From an uncultured Oscillospiraceae bacterium (GTDB lineage Bacteria > Bacillota > Clostridia > Oscillospirales > Ruminococcaceae): 16,786 bases of DNA. The DNA lies in NCBI GenBank assembly GCA_934488695.1, contig CAKSSH010000036.1, forward strand, positions 1 to 16,786. Direction: 5' to 3'. A program made the position numbers and the translations under genes. Below, in pieces: positions 7,265-15,799 of the stretch. The notes under the pieces were generated by a model, which was given only the letters and a program-made list of their open reading frames with translations, searched no databases and had not been told where the DNA came from. Position 1 is the first letter of the stretch; every line of letters begins with the position of its first letter.

Positions 7265-8376
7265 CTCGACGCCTCCTGCTGCATCGCCCCATCAGGCAAT
7301 GCCAAAAACACCGCAGCCAATGCTCCGGTCTGAACCCACGCAATTGTTACGTCCACAAGCCCGTGCAGCAGTACAACCGCTGTCAAGGTCCAAATAAGCG
7401 GCGCGCCGTTTTTTCGCCAAAAGACCCGCAGACGCCGAGCAACAAAAGCCACAAGTGGGATACTGCCGACAGCCCCGTAAGAGCATAATAGATCAAGCGC
7501 CAACTGGTGACAATGATAATTGGGCTGACTGCCATATTGCTGCCACAGCTGCATATACCCCATCATCCCGCGCCCGAAAAGCGGAGACTGCAAAAAGCCT
7601 TTCCAGCCTGCTTGCCATATGCCGGCACGAATTGCTAAATTGCTGTCAGCTGCCCAAAGGCGGGGCATTAAAATCGTCAGTTTTGAATAAAAAAGCAGCA
7701 GTCCGACAGCGCCGACAGCAGCGACTGCGGCGGCAATCCGAAAATGCCGGGTCAGGCATAGCAGCAAGAGGGCACCGAAAGCGATACAAAACCAAGCTGA
7801 CTGGCAATCTGCCATTTTCAGCCCGTACAAATTCATCAGAATAATCGCAATCAGATAAAACCGATTGCCATTGTTCAAAAGAAGTCTGTAAAGACAAAGC
7901 AGCACCATAAACTCGATAATCATGCCGTAATAATTGGCATTCATAAACACTGACATACTGCGATATGCCGGTGTGATTTTTTGAAGCCGCGCCACCACAG
8001 CGCAGCACATACTCATAAATCCCGCCGCATCTGCAATGCATTGGAACAAGCGCGGCGTCATAACGACCCGGCAATACAGCAGATAACACATCAAAAGCAG
8101 CGCGCCGAAATAACAAGCAACCCCCGGCAAATTTTTAAAATAAAGCGGCGAAAAAAAATTAAGCAGCGCAAAAACAAAAACCCATCGCGCGCCGGGCTGT
8201 GCAAACATTTGTTGACGCAAGGAACGAATCAGCAGCGCACGCAGAGTTGCTGCAGCCAAAACGACTGCGCACAACACATAGGGCAGAAAAATGCTGACCG
8301 CCGTTAACAGCAGCAGCCGTTGTTCCGAATCAAACCGGCCGACGTCAGCGCGTAAACGCCCGAAAAACGCCTTCAT
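7261..8376 (-). CDS. O-antigen ligase/polymerase-like polytopic membrane protein
   Basis: The 371-residue product is strongly hydrophobic, with about ten membrane segments (for example 21-45, 64-80, 86-102, 148-167, 195-208, 213-230, 297-313, 327-345). A loop at about 250-290 contains R250, IWQAGWKGFLQSPLFGRG (253-270), GYMQL and a HCH triplet (288-290). This is the pattern of the Wzy_C/WaaL superfamily (PF04932), whose members join or polymerise lipid-linked glycans outside the membrane. In a Gram-positive the substrate would be a wall or exopolysaccharide; this is inference. The ATG follows GGGAGG (plus-strand 8384-8389) with 7-base spacing. It starts 37 bases after ribF ends and overlaps the DUF1893 gene by four bases. 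No glycosyltransferase or flippase lies nearby, so the target is unknown. Confidence 0.75.
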   Translation of the reverse strand: MKAFFGRLRADVGRFDSEQRLLLLTAVSIFLPYVLCAVVLAAATLRALLIRSLRQQMFAQPGARWVFVFALLNFFSPLYFKNLPGVACYFGALLLMCYLLYCRVVMTPRLFQCIADAAGFMSMCCAVVARLQKITPAYRSMSVFMNANYYGMIIEFMVLLCLYRLLLNNGNRFYLIAIILMNLYGLKMADCQSAWFCIAFGALLLLCLTRHFRIAAAVAAVGAVGLLLFYSKLTILMPRLWAADSNLAIRAGIWQAGWKGFLQSPLFGRGMMGYMQLWQQYGSQPNYHCHQLALDLLCSYGAVGSIPLVAFVARRLRVFWRKNGAPLIWTLTAVVLLHGLVDVTIAWVQTGALAAVFLALPDGAMQQEASR

Positions 8377-8413
8377 TTTCTCGCCTCCCGCTACAAATCA
8401 TCCTCCCAAACGC

Positions 8414-9328
8414 TCAAAGCGTTTCAAACAAAGCCTTTGCCGCCGAGATATCTGTTTCGATTTGGGCGCGCAAAGCCTCAATGGATGCAAATTTCTGCTC
8501 CGGACGCAGATAGTGCAACAATTCAACCGTCAGCGGCTGTCCGTAAAGCGAAAACTGCTCGCCCAGTAAATAGGTTTCGGCCGAAACGATGTTTTCCTCC
8601 GAAACAGTCGGGCAGGTGCCGATATTGGTGACGGCAGCAAAGGACCGTCCCGCCAAAACCGCTCTGGCTGCGTATACCCCGCAGCGCGGAATTAACTGAC
8701 CGGGCAGAAAATGCTGATTCGCCGTCGGGAACAGCTCTCGCGTGCCCAGGTGCTTTCCGCCGACCACCGGCCCGTCAATACAGTATGGCCGACCCAGCAG
8801 GCGCGCCGCGCCCTCCATATCGCCCGCTATCAGGGCTTGCCGGATACGGGTCGAGCTTACAGGAGCTCCGTCCAAACAGACCTGAGGCACTTCAAAGGCG
8901 TCAATTCCCGCCTGTGCGGCAAGGAAGCGAAGTGTTGAAAAATCGCCGCTTTTATCTCGGCCAAAGCGGAAATCACTGCCGGCCGTCACTGCCCGAACGG
9001 CAAAACGACCGGTCAATTCCGAAACGAACTGCTCGGGGAGCAGCTTTGAAACCTCGCCGAAATCCGGCATCAGCAGAAAATCCACTCCGAGAGATTCCAA
9101 AAGCCGCTGCCGTGTTTCATCCCGATAAATTCGGCCGGCCGCCGATTTTTGCATACAGGCGCCCGCTTTATCCGTAAAGGTAAAAACAGCCGTACCGCAG
9201 CCGAGCCGGTGTGCCTGAAGCACCGCAGCCTCAATGACGGCGCGATGCCCTAAATGGACCCCGTCAAAATAACCAAGGGCCATGACGCACGGCTGCACAT
9301 TGCCGCTCTGCCAGTCAAGCCTCTTCAT
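8414..9328 (-). CDS. ribF: Bifunctional riboflavin kinase / FAD synthetase RibF
   Basis: The product of 304 residues has both RibF domains. It phosphorylates riboflavin to FMN and adenylylates FMN to FAD. Counting from the upstream GTG, the N-terminal nucleotidyltransferase domain shows GYFDGVHLGH (20-29) and SSTRIR (159-164). The C-terminal kinase domain shows GRPY-x-I-x-GPVV-x-G (180-191), FPTAN (201-205), GVYAA, NIG (236-238) and the conserved Glu252. Two adjacent starts exist: GTG at 9331 and ATG at 9328. The GAGG at 9338-9341 is 6 and 9 bases away respectively, so ATG is preferred but not proven. The start overlaps the end of truB, and this ribF-after-truB order is common in bacteria. 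Confidence 0.95.
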   Translation of the reverse strand: MKRLDWQSGNVQPCVMALGYFDGVHLGHRAVIEAAVLQAHRLGCGTAVFTFTDKAGACMQKSAAGRIYRDETRQRLLESLGVDFLLMPDFGEVSKLLPEQFVSELTGRFAVRAVTAGSDFRFGRDKSGDFSTLRFLAAQAGIDAFEVPQVCLDGAPVSSTRIRQALIAGDMEGAARLLGRPYCIDGPVVGGKHLGTRELFPTANQHFLPGQLIPRCGVYAARAVLAGRSFAAVTNIGTCPTVSEENIVSAETYLLGEQFSLYGQPLTVELLHYLRPEQKFASIEALRAQIETDISAAKALFETL

Positions 9329-10259
9329 CACCGTTTTCCTCGCTTATAAACATTTTAATGCTGCGAAATTCGCGTCGATCATAATCTACCTGTCCGATCC
9401 CCAAAAAAACGCCGTCTGCACCGTAAACGGTATATTGCTGGAAATCCGCGACCGGATACACACTGTCATACAGCACACCGGGCACCCGAGCCGGATCCAG
9501 CCCGACGCCGTTCCGATACAAAAAAGTCTGTTTTTCCGACAGGCGGATTGGCGGCAGATCATAAAACAAATCCCGAACCGGGCGCAGCAGCTCATCTGCC
9601 CGCCCCTCGGCCGCCGCCGCTTCTACCTGCTGCAGCGTGACACATTGCTCAATGGAAAAACCGTGGGACGCAGTCCGGCGCAGTGCGCTCATGCAAGCGC
9701 CGCACCCCAGCTCGGAGCCGATATCGGCACACAGCGTTCGCACATAAGTCCCCTTAGAGCAGTGCAGCGCAAAACGGTACTCATTCGGCTGCTCAGTCGA
9801 CCCTAAAAAAGAAATCTTATAAATTTTAATCGGTCTTTGCCGGCGCTGCACCTGTTTTCCCTGTCGGGCCAAATCGTACAGGCGTACGCCATTTATTTTC
9901 AGCGCAGAATACATCGGCGGCAGCTGCAGCTGTTCTCCGCAAAAGCTTTCGATGGTCCTTTGAATCCGTTCGACCGAGAGCTCCGGCGCACGTTCTGCAA
10001 GCACGGTGCCCCAGATGTCCTGCGTGTCGGTCTCAACGCCCAGCCGGATACACGCCTCATATGCTTTATCCTGACGCTGTATTAAATCGACTGCACGGGT
10101 CGCGCGGCCGACCAAAATCAACAGTACGCCGGTAACATTAGGGTCCAGCGTGCCGCCGTGGCCGATTTTTCGAGTATTCAAAAGCCGACGCAACCGGGCA
10201 ATAACGTCAAAGGAGGTGAACCCGGCCGGCTTGTCGATCAGCAAAAATCCGTCCTTCAT
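9315..10259 (-). CDS. truB: tRNA pseudouridine(55) synthase TruB
   Basis: The 314-residue product matches TruB, which isomerises U55 in the T-loop of tRNAs. Visible are the N-terminal GFLLIDKPAGFTS, the catalytic motif GHGGTLDPNVTGVL (33-46) with catalytic Asp39, KAYEACIRLGVETDT near 65-79, the LPPMYSALKINGVRLYDLAR segment and KGTYVRTLCADIG (about 169-181). A C-terminal PUA-like extension of about 60 residues follows. The ATG overlaps the stop of the nrnA-like gene as ATGA, and GGAAGG lies 5 bases upstream of it. The 3' end overlaps the ribF start. Position within the rimP-infB-rbfA operon supports a role with the translation machinery. Confidence 0.96.
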   Translation of the reverse strand: MKDGFLLIDKPAGFTSFDVIARLRRLLNTRKIGHGGTLDPNVTGVLLILVGRATRAVDLIQRQDKAYEACIRLGVETDTQDIWGTVLAERAPELSVERIQRTIESFCGEQLQLPPMYSALKINGVRLYDLARQGKQVQRRQRPIKIYKISFLGSTEQPNEYRFALHCSKGTYVRTLCADIGSELGCGACMSALRRTASHGFSIEQCVTLQQVEAAAAEGRADELLRPVRDLFYDLPPIRLSEKQTFLYRNGVGLDPARVPGVLYDSVYPVADFQQYTVYGADGVFLGIGQVDYDRREFRSIKMFISEENGDEEA

Positions 10260-11206
10260 ATATACCTTCCAACTGCTGCAACAATTTTTTCGGTAACGTC
10301 CTCAAGCTTCCCATACAACGTACAACCGGCCGCACCCACATGACCGCCGCCGCCGAACTCGCTGCAAATAGCGCTGGCGTCGGGACGTTTACCGGTACGC
10401 AGCGAAATTTTAAATTCGCCCGGCTCCCGCTCCTTAATCACGACACCGACCTCCACTCCCTGTATCTGACGGGTCATGGCAGGCAGCGCATCCAGGTCAC
10501 TTTCCGTGGCGCCGGCGCGCACAAGCTCCGACTGCGTGACAGCAACCAGCGCACAGCGCCCGTGGTAATAAAATGTAAGCTTTTGCAGCGCCGCCCGCTC
10601 AATTTCCAGCTGCGCACGGCTTTTGCTTTCAAACATTGCATGATTGACCCGATAAATATCCAGCTGACGATGCAGCGCCAACGCGGCAATCTCGTGCGCC
10701 TGCGCGGTTGTGTTAGAATATTTAAAACAGCCGCAATCGGTGCTGACGCCGGTGTAAACACAAAGCAGTGCCGCGTCCGAAATCTCGCCGTCCATCGCCA
10801 AAATCAGCTCATAGATGATCTCGCAGGCGGCGGAAACCGCACTGTTGAGCACCGTCATCGTGGCATAGCCGGTATTGGATTTATGATGGTCAATGCAGAG
10901 ATCCACCCGAGACGAAAGCTTTTCCAGCCCGTTCCCAAAAAGGGAGGGGGAGGCAATATCCACTGCCACAATCGTTTTCGGCTCAAATGCCGTTTCCCGG
11001 TATCCCTCAAAAAGAAACGCGTACTTTTGCGGCAGCGGCTTTTCGTTGACAACCCGTACCCGTTTTCCGTGTGCCGTTAGTGTGTAATACAGCGCAAAGG
11101 CACAGCCCAACGTGTCCCCATCGGGGTTTTGATGGGTCAAAATCCAAAAATCGTCTCGGGTTTTGAAAAATTCTACCGCCTGCAAAAGGTCTTTTTTTTC
11201 TGTCAT
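10256..11206 (-). CDS. nrnA: DHH/DHHA1 phosphoesterase, NrnA-like oligoribonuclease/pAp phosphatase
   Basis: The 316-residue product has the DHH phosphoesterase layout: motif I HQNPDGDTLG (25-34) with Asp29 and Asp31, motif II VDIAS (82-86) with Asp83, motif III DHH (106-108), motif IV TDCG (156-159) with Asp157, and a C-terminal DHHA1 domain with GGGGH (285-289) and AAG. The metal ligands are all present. Motif IV has Cys where Thr (TDTG) is common. NrnA-type enzymes degrade very short RNAs and hydrolyse 3'-phosphoadenosine 5'-phosphate with Mn2+. Its place between rbfA and truB is typical of Firmicutes. Overlaps with both neighbours are ATGA. The exact substrate range (nanoRNA, pAp or cyclic dinucleotide products) cannot be told from sequence. 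Confidence 0.92.
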   Translation of the reverse strand: MTEKKDLLQAVEFFKTRDDFWILTHQNPDGDTLGCAFALYYTLTAHGKRVRVVNEKPLPQKYAFLFEGYRETAFEPKTIVAVDIASPSLFGNGLEKLSSRVDLCIDHHKSNTGYATMTVLNSAVSAACEIIYELILAMDGEISDAALLCVYTGVSTDCGCFKYSNTTAQAHEIAALALHRQLDIYRVNHAMFESKSRAQLEIERAALQKLTFYYHGRCALVAVTQSELVRAGATESDLDALPAMTRQIQGVEVGVVIKEREPGEFKISLRTGKRPDASAICSEFGGGGHVGAAGCTLYGKLEDVTEKIVAAVGRYI

Positions 11207-11562
11207 TTCTTCTCGTCCTTATCTAAAAGCTGATGGATTAAGCCGTTGATTTGCGCACTTTTTTCAATCGAATCATCGGCAATAAACAACACCTCGGGCG
11301 TATTGCGCAGTCGAACGCTCTGCCCCAGCTCCCGGCGGATATAGCCCGCCGCTGATTTCAACCCCTCTACCGACTGCAGGGTGCTCTCACGCCCCTCAAG
11401 GGAGCTTACATATACCTTGACCTGCGACAGGTCCCGCGCAAGATCCAGATGCACAATGCTCAGCAGCTGCGAAACCCGCGGGTCCTTCACATGCCGCAGA
11501 ATTTGGGTCAGTGCAAAACGGATATCCTCCGCCGCCTGATCTGTCCTGTAACTTCTTCCCAC
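11203..11562 (-). CDS. rbfA: 30S ribosome-binding factor RbfA
   Basis: The 119-residue product matches RbfA, a KH-fold protein needed for 16S rRNA 5'-end maturation and late 30S assembly. Family features are the basic N-terminus MGRSYRTDQAAEDIR, the DPRVSQLLSIVHLDLARDLS region around 27-46 and VKVYVSS, then SAAGYIRRELGQSVRLRNTPEVLFIADDS-type C-terminal core. The start codon is GTG at 11562, supported by AAGGAG (plus-strand 11571-11576) with 8-base spacing. The infB stop lies 23 bases upstream. The stop overlaps the ATG of the nrnA-like gene by four bases. Confidence 0.95.
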   Translation of the reverse strand: MGRSYRTDQAAEDIRFALTQILRHVKDPRVSQLLSIVHLDLARDLSQVKVYVSSLEGRESTLQSVEGLKSAAGYIRRELGQSVRLRNTPEVLFIADDSIEKSAQINGLIHQLLDKDEKK

Positions 11563-11585
11563 AGAGGTCTCTCCTTTCCAAGCGG

Positions 11586-14090
11586 TCAGTCCCGATATTC
11601 CTCGGTGATATAGGCCTCCAGCACGTCGCCCTCTTTAATGTCGTTAAACTTCTCCAGCGAAATACCGCACTCATAGTTGGAGGCAACCTCCTTAACATCG
11701 TCCTTAAATCGCCGCAGAGAGTCAATTTCATCCTCTGAGATGACAATGCCGTCGCGCACAACACGAATTTTACTGTGGCGGGTAATTTTACCATTTGTGA
11801 CATAACAACCGGCAATGGTGCCGACACTGGAAAGCTTATACACCTGCCGGACCTCGGCCTTGCCCTGTTCCACATCGCGGAACTTCGGAGCCAGCATGCC
11901 CTTCATAGCAGCCTGAACCTCTTCGATACAGTCATAAATCACTCGATAGGTGCGCATGTCCACGCCCTTTTCCTTTGCCATGTCGTCTGCGGTGCTGTCA
12001 GGACGGACGTTAAAGCCGACTACGATGGCATTGGAGGCGTCTGCCAGCATAATGTCAGACTCGTTAATAGCACCGACACCGCCGTGAATCACCCGGACCC
12101 GAACCTCCTCATTGGAAAGCTTCTCCAGCGATTGACGAACCGCCTCAACCGAGCCCTGAACATCCGCCTTGACGATAATGCTCAGCTCTTTCATTTCGCC
12201 CTCGGCAATCTGGCTGAAGAGGTTATCCAGCGTAACCTTTTGATAGGCCGAGAAGCGTTCTTCCTTTTCAGCCTGCTTGCGTTCGTCTACCAGCTGACGT
12301 GCCAAGCGCTCATCCTCAACGGCGTTAAAGACGTCTCCCGCGCTCGGCACTTCGCCCAGCCCGACGATCTCTACCGGCGTCGAAGGACCTGCGGTCTTGA
12401 CCCGCCGTCCCTTATCGTCGGTCATGGCGCGGACACGGCCAACAGCCGTTCCGGCAATCAAAATATCCCCGGAATTTAAGGTGCCGTTTTGAACCAAAAC
12501 AGTAGCTACCGGGCCGCGGCCCTTGTCCAGCTTCGCCTCAACGACAATTCCGCGCGCCAGCCGATTCGGATTGGCTTTCAGCTCCTTTATGTCTGCCGTC
12601 AGCAGTACCATTTCAAGCAGCTCGTCAATGCCTTGTCTTGTTTTAGCGGAAACCGGCACACAAATCACATCGCCGCCCCATTCCTCAGGCACCAGCTCAT
12701 GCTCGGTCAGCTCCTGCTTGACCCGCTCTGCATTTGCTTCCGGCTTATCCATTTTATTGATGGCAACGATAATACTGACTCCGGCTGCTTTGGCATGGTT
12801 GATTGCTTCAACGGTTTGCGGCATGATTCCGTCATCCGCCGCAACTACCAGAATTGCTATATCGGTAATCTGCGCTCCGCGGGCACGCATCGCTGTAAAG
12901 GCTTCATGCCCCGGCGTATCCAAAAACGTGATTTCGCGCTCACCCAGCCGTACCTTGTAAGCACCGATGTGCTGGGTAATACCGCCGGCCTCGGTCGAGG
13001 TCACGCTGGTGTTGCGAATCGCGTCCAGCAGCGACGTCTTACCGTGATCGACGTGCCCCATGACAACCACGATCGGCGGACGCGGGCACAGACTCTCTTC
13101 GCTGTCAGCCTCATCCACAATCAGCCGCTCCTCGGTGGTGACGATAATTTCCCGCTCGACCTTAGCGCCCAGCTCCATGGAAACCATGGCGGCCGTATCA
13201 TAATCAATGGTTTGATTGGCGGTCGCCATAACCCCCAGCAGCATCAAGCGCTTGATGATTTCGGCAGCCTTGATCTTCAGTCGCAGCGCCAGCTCGGTCA
13301 CGGTGATTTCGTCCGGAATCTGAACCTTGAGCGGCTGCTGCTTTTTCTGTTGTGCCTGAATACGGCGCAGCTTATCCGCCTCCGTCTCCCGTTTGGAGGA
13401 CATCGGCCTGCCGCGCTGCTGAGAACGCTGATTCAGTTTTTGCTTGCGCTGCAAATTATCCGAAGTGTAGGAGCTGCTGGGCGCAATGCGCTCATATTTT
13501 TCGTTGTACTTATCAAGCTCCACAAAATCGGTCCTCGTATTGACCTTACGGACCTGCTTTTGCACCTCCAGCGTCTCGGTTGAACGCGCATGGGTAACGT
13601 TCTGGAATTTTTCCTTCGGCCGTTTGGGACGATTCTCCTCCCGATGAGCCGACTTTGCGGCCGGTGCTTTCTCTGCCGGCTTTTCCGCCGGTGCTTTCTC
13701 CGCCGGCTTTGCGGCCGGTGCTTTCTCTGCCAGCTTTTCCGCCGGTGCTTTCTCCACCTGCTTTTCCGCCGGTTTAGCGGCAGGCGTTTTTGCAGCGGCT
13801 TTTTCAGCGGCGGCTTTTTCAGCAGCAGCTTTTTCGGCAGCGGCCTGCCGAGCGGCAGCCCGCTTTGCCTGCATCTCTTCCCGACGGTTGCCCTCGGCAA
13901 AATAAGCATCCAGTGTTTTAACCGCAAACTGTCTTGTCAATTTTTCAAAAAGAAAATTTAACTCTTCTTCATACAGCATACTGCTGGTCTTTTTAGGCTC
14001 TTCATTTTGCCCCAGCAGCAATGCAATAATTTCCTTGCTATCCATGCCGAGATCCTTAGCGACCTCGCTGAGCTTATATTTTACGATCAT
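11586..14090 (-). CDS. infB: Translation initiation factor IF-2
   Basis: The 834-residue product matches IF-2, the GTPase that places initiator fMet-tRNA on the 30S subunit and promotes 50S joining. A short N-terminal IF2_N segment (1-50, MIVKYKLSEVAKDLG) is followed by a low-complexity Lys/Ala/Pro linker (about 72-150), then a second IF2_N-like segment (about 250-310). The G domain shows G1 GHVDHGKT (345-352), G2 GGITQHIG, G3 DTPGHE (391-396), G4 NKMD (445-448) and G5 SAK. C-terminal domains with the CYVTNGKI segment and EDDVKEV-like end follow. The ATG overlaps the ylxQ stop as ATGA. rbfA follows 23 bases downstream. No frameshift or missing GTPase residue is seen. Confidence 0.98.
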   Translation of the reverse strand: MIVKYKLSEVAKDLGMDSKEIIALLLGQNEEPKKTSSMLYEEELNFLFEKLTRQFAVKTLDAYFAEGNRREEMQAKRAAARQAAAEKAAAEKAAAEKAAAKTPAAKPAEKQVEKAPAEKLAEKAPAAKPAEKAPAEKPAEKAPAAKSAHREENRPKRPKEKFQNVTHARSTETLEVQKQVRKVNTRTDFVELDKYNEKYERIAPSSSYTSDNLQRKQKLNQRSQQRGRPMSSKRETEADKLRRIQAQQKKQQPLKVQIPDEITVTELALRLKIKAAEIIKRLMLLGVMATANQTIDYDTAAMVSMELGAKVEREIIVTTEERLIVDEADSEESLCPRPPIVVVMGHVDHGKTSLLDAIRNTSVTSTEAGGITQHIGAYKVRLGEREITFLDTPGHEAFTAMRARGAQITDIAILVVAADDGIMPQTVEAINHAKAAGVSIIVAINKMDKPEANAERVKQELTEHELVPEEWGGDVICVPVSAKTRQGIDELLEMVLLTADIKELKANPNRLARGIVVEAKLDKGRGPVATVLVQNGTLNSGDILIAGTAVGRVRAMTDDKGRRVKTAGPSTPVEIVGLGEVPSAGDVFNAVEDERLARQLVDERKQAEKEERFSAYQKVTLDNLFSQIAEGEMKELSIIVKADVQGSVEAVRQSLEKLSNEEVRVRVIHGGVGAINESDIMLADASNAIVVGFNVRPDSTADDMAKEKGVDMRTYRVIYDCIEEVQAAMKGMLAPKFRDVEQGKAEVRQVYKLSSVGTIAGCYVTNGKITRHSKIRVVRDGIVISEDEIDSLRRFKDDVKEVASNYECGISLEKFNDIKEGDVLEAYITEEYRD
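13650..13757 (-). repeat. Four 9-residue (27-base) tandem repeats in the IF-2 linker
   Basis: Residues 112-147 of IF-2 form four 9-residue units of the pattern x-EKAPA-x-K-x. The sixth-to-seventh position alternates between AE and AA: VEKAPAEKL, AEKAPAAKP, AEKAPAEKP, AEKAPAAKS. At DNA level this is a 27-base tandem array with two alternating variants. Such linkers are usually variable in length between strains. Confidence 0.85.
13788..13844 (-). repeat. AAAEK 5-residue repeats in the IF-2 linker
   Basis: Residues 83-101 of IF-2 are three copies of AAAEK followed by AAAK, a 15-base tandem repeat likely forming a charged helix. It lies just N-terminal to the 9-residue array. Confidence 0.8.
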
Positions 14091-14407
14091 AGAGTACCCT
14101 CCCTGTAATTGCAGAATTTCTGTTTCAGCAGTGTGGCAAAGCCCGCATCAGTCACGGCAATAATTCCGGTTGCCTTTCCGATACTGCCGCCGAGTGTGCG
14201 GATATCATAGGCGGTTTGAATCAACTCAATCCCGGTTTCCCGGCAAATATAGCTCAGCCGACTTTCGGTTTTCGCAGAAAGATCCGCCGCCGTAAAGACA
14301 AGCTGTGCCTCCCGGTTGAAAATCGCCTGTTTGACCGTGTCAAACCCAAAAACCGCTCGACCGGCGCGCCGACACAATCCCAACGTTTGCAAAAAAGCGT
14401 CATTCAT
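14087..14407 (-). CDS. ylxQ: L7Ae/L30e/S12e-family putative RNA-binding protein YlxQ
   Basis: The 106-residue product matches the YlxQ (RplGA-like) branch of the L7Ae family, small kink-turn-binding RNA proteins. Visible family features are LGLCRRAGRAVFGFDTV (9-25), LVFTAADLSAKTESRL and the ITV-like TGIIAVTDAGFA near the C-terminus. The ATG at 14407 is chosen over longer in-frame starts. It overlaps the ylxR stop by 8 bases (ATGAATGA), and an upstream start would read antiparallel through ylxR in another frame with a non-family extension. The stop overlaps the infB ATG by four bases. Its exact role in Gram-positives is unsettled. Confidence 0.92.
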   Translation of the reverse strand: MNDAFLQTLGLCRRAGRAVFGFDTVKQAIFNREAQLVFTAADLSAKTESRLSYICRETGIELIQTAYDIRTLGGSIGKATGIIAVTDAGFATLLKQKFCNYREGTL

Positions 14408-14666
14408 TTTGCACCGCCGCCTCCTCAAGCTGCCGAAAAATGTCCTCGGGGATGTCGGCCTCCAGGGCACGCTGCAGCGCGCGGGTCTTTTGCGCCCGGG
14501 CAATACAGGCAGCGTCTTTACACAGGTAAACTCCGCGGCCGGATACCTTGCCGGTGCTGTCCGGCAAAACAATTCCGTCCGGCCGACGCACCACCCGCAA
14601 AAGCTCTCTTTTGTCCCGCTTTTGGCGGCAGGCACAGCAGCTGCGCATTGCCACTTTCTTCACCAT
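14400..14666 (-). CDS. ylxR: YlxR (RnpM) family RNA-binding protein
   Basis: The 88-residue product matches the YlxR/DUF448 family found between nusA and ylxQ. The diagnostic N-terminus RSCCACRQKRDKRELLRVVR (8-27) is present, with DGIVLPDSTGKVSGRGVYLC after it. YlxR is basic; it has been described as a nucleoid-associated regulator and as an RNase P modulator (RnpM) in Bacillus. The ATG is preceded by GGGGGAG (plus-strand 14672-14678) at 5-base spacing. The nusA stop lies 23 bases upstream. Confidence 0.94.
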   Translation of the reverse strand: MVKKVAMRSCCACRQKRDKRELLRVVRRPDGIVLPDSTGKVSGRGVYLCKDAACIARAQKTRALQRALEADIPEDIFRQLEEAAVQNE

Positions 14667-14689
14667 GGAGACTCCCCCTTTTTCCTAAA

Positions 14690-15769
14690 TCAGTTTTCGC
14701 CGAAAAATCCGCTTTCGGGACGGATATCAATTTTATAACCGGTCAAACGAGCCGCCAGGCGAACGTTCTGACCTTTATTGCCGATCGCAAGCGACAATTC
14801 ATTGTCTGCCACCGTAACGCGGCAAGCCTTGACCTCCTCCTCGCTCTCCTGCGGGAGCAGCTCCACCTGTGTGATATGCCGCGCCGGAGACAGGGCTGCT
14901 GTAATAAACTCAACCGGATCCTCGCTGTACCGGACAATATCAATTTTTTCACCGCCGAGTTCCCGGACAATGCTGTCGATACGAGTCGACTTATTACCGA
15001 TGCAGGCGCCGACCGCATCCACGTTTTCGTCCCGGCTGTACACCGCCATTTTAGTTCTCGAGCCGGCCTCGCGGGCAATGGACTTGATTTCCACCGTTCC
15101 GTCATAAATCTCCGGCACCTCTAATTCAAACAAGCGCTTGACCATGCCGGGATGGGTTCTGGAAATCATAATTTTAGGCGGACGGGAGGTTTTTTCCATA
15201 TTCCGCTTAACATCCACGACATAGACACGAACCGAGTCTCCGACCTCAAAGGTTTCGCCGGGAATCATCTCGGTCTGCGGCAGCAAAAGCTCTCCGCTGC
15301 CCATATCCAGCGTCACCGAGCCGCGCAGCGGATCGGTCGACACCACGCGTGCGGTAATCAACTCATGCAGCTTGCTTTGATACTCCTTAAAGGTGTTGGC
15401 CCGCTCTTCCTCTTTCAGGCCCTGACGGAACACATGCTTGGCCGATTGCGCCGCAATACGCCCCATATCCTTGGTTTTGACCTTAATATCGACATGTCCG
15501 CCGACAGCCGCGCGCTTACTATAGCGCAGGGCCTCGTCCAGCGTGATTTCGGCATGCGGGTTTTCTACCGTTTCAACAACCTGCTTGCGAATGGCAACAT
15601 TGAACTTTCTCTTTTCCGGGTCAATATCAATGATAATATTTTCGGGATCCCCAAAATCTTTTTTCACGGCGTTTTCAATCGCCACCCGGATTTTCTCAAG
15701 CAGGCTGTCAACATTGATTTTCTTTTCCTGCTCCAACAGGCTCAGGGCATCAAAAAATTCGTTATTCAT
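14690..15769 (-). CDS. nusA: Transcription termination/antitermination factor NusA
   Basis: The 359-residue product matches NusA, which binds RNA polymerase and modulates pausing, intrinsic termination and antitermination. It has the polymerase-binding N-terminal domain (MNNEFFDALSLLEQEKKI, then to about 120), an S1 domain (about 130-200, LITARVVSTDPLRGSVTLD) and tandem KH domains, with GACIGNKSTRI in KH1 and LAIGNKGQNVRLAARLTG in KH2. The acidic C-terminal repeats of proteobacterial NusA are absent, as is normal in Firmicutes. The ATG at 15769 is chosen: GGAGGAG lies 9 bases upstream. A longer frame begins with TTG at 15787 and would place that ribosome binding site inside the coding region. 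Confidence 0.97.
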   Translation of the reverse strand: MNNEFFDALSLLEQEKKINVDSLLEKIRVAIENAVKKDFGDPENIIIDIDPEKRKFNVAIRKQVVETVENPHAEITLDEALRYSKRAAVGGHVDIKVKTKDMGRIAAQSAKHVFRQGLKEEERANTFKEYQSKLHELITARVVSTDPLRGSVTLDMGSGELLLPQTEMIPGETFEVGDSVRVYVVDVKRNMEKTSRPPKIMISRTHPGMVKRLFELEVPEIYDGTVEIKSIAREAGSRTKMAVYSRDENVDAVGACIGNKSTRIDSIVRELGGEKIDIVRYSEDPVEFITAALSPARHITQVELLPQESEEEVKACRVTVADNELSLAIGNKGQNVRLAARLTGYKIDIRPESGFFGEN

Positions 15770-15799
15770 TTTTCTGTTCTCCTCCAAAACAATTTCATT

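Noticed and set aside
12489..13583. Long + strand open frame (364 codons) opposite infB
   Set aside because: It lies fully antisense to a convincing IF-2 and has no start signal or recognisable domain; codon bias of infB explains it.
14408..14635. Upstream start extending ylxQ to 182 residues
   Set aside because: The extension is out-of-frame translation of ylxR; the ATG at 14407 gives the usual family length.
15770..15787. TTG start extending nusA by six residues
   Set aside because: It would place the GGAGGAG ribosome binding site inside the gene; the ATG at 15769 has correct spacing.
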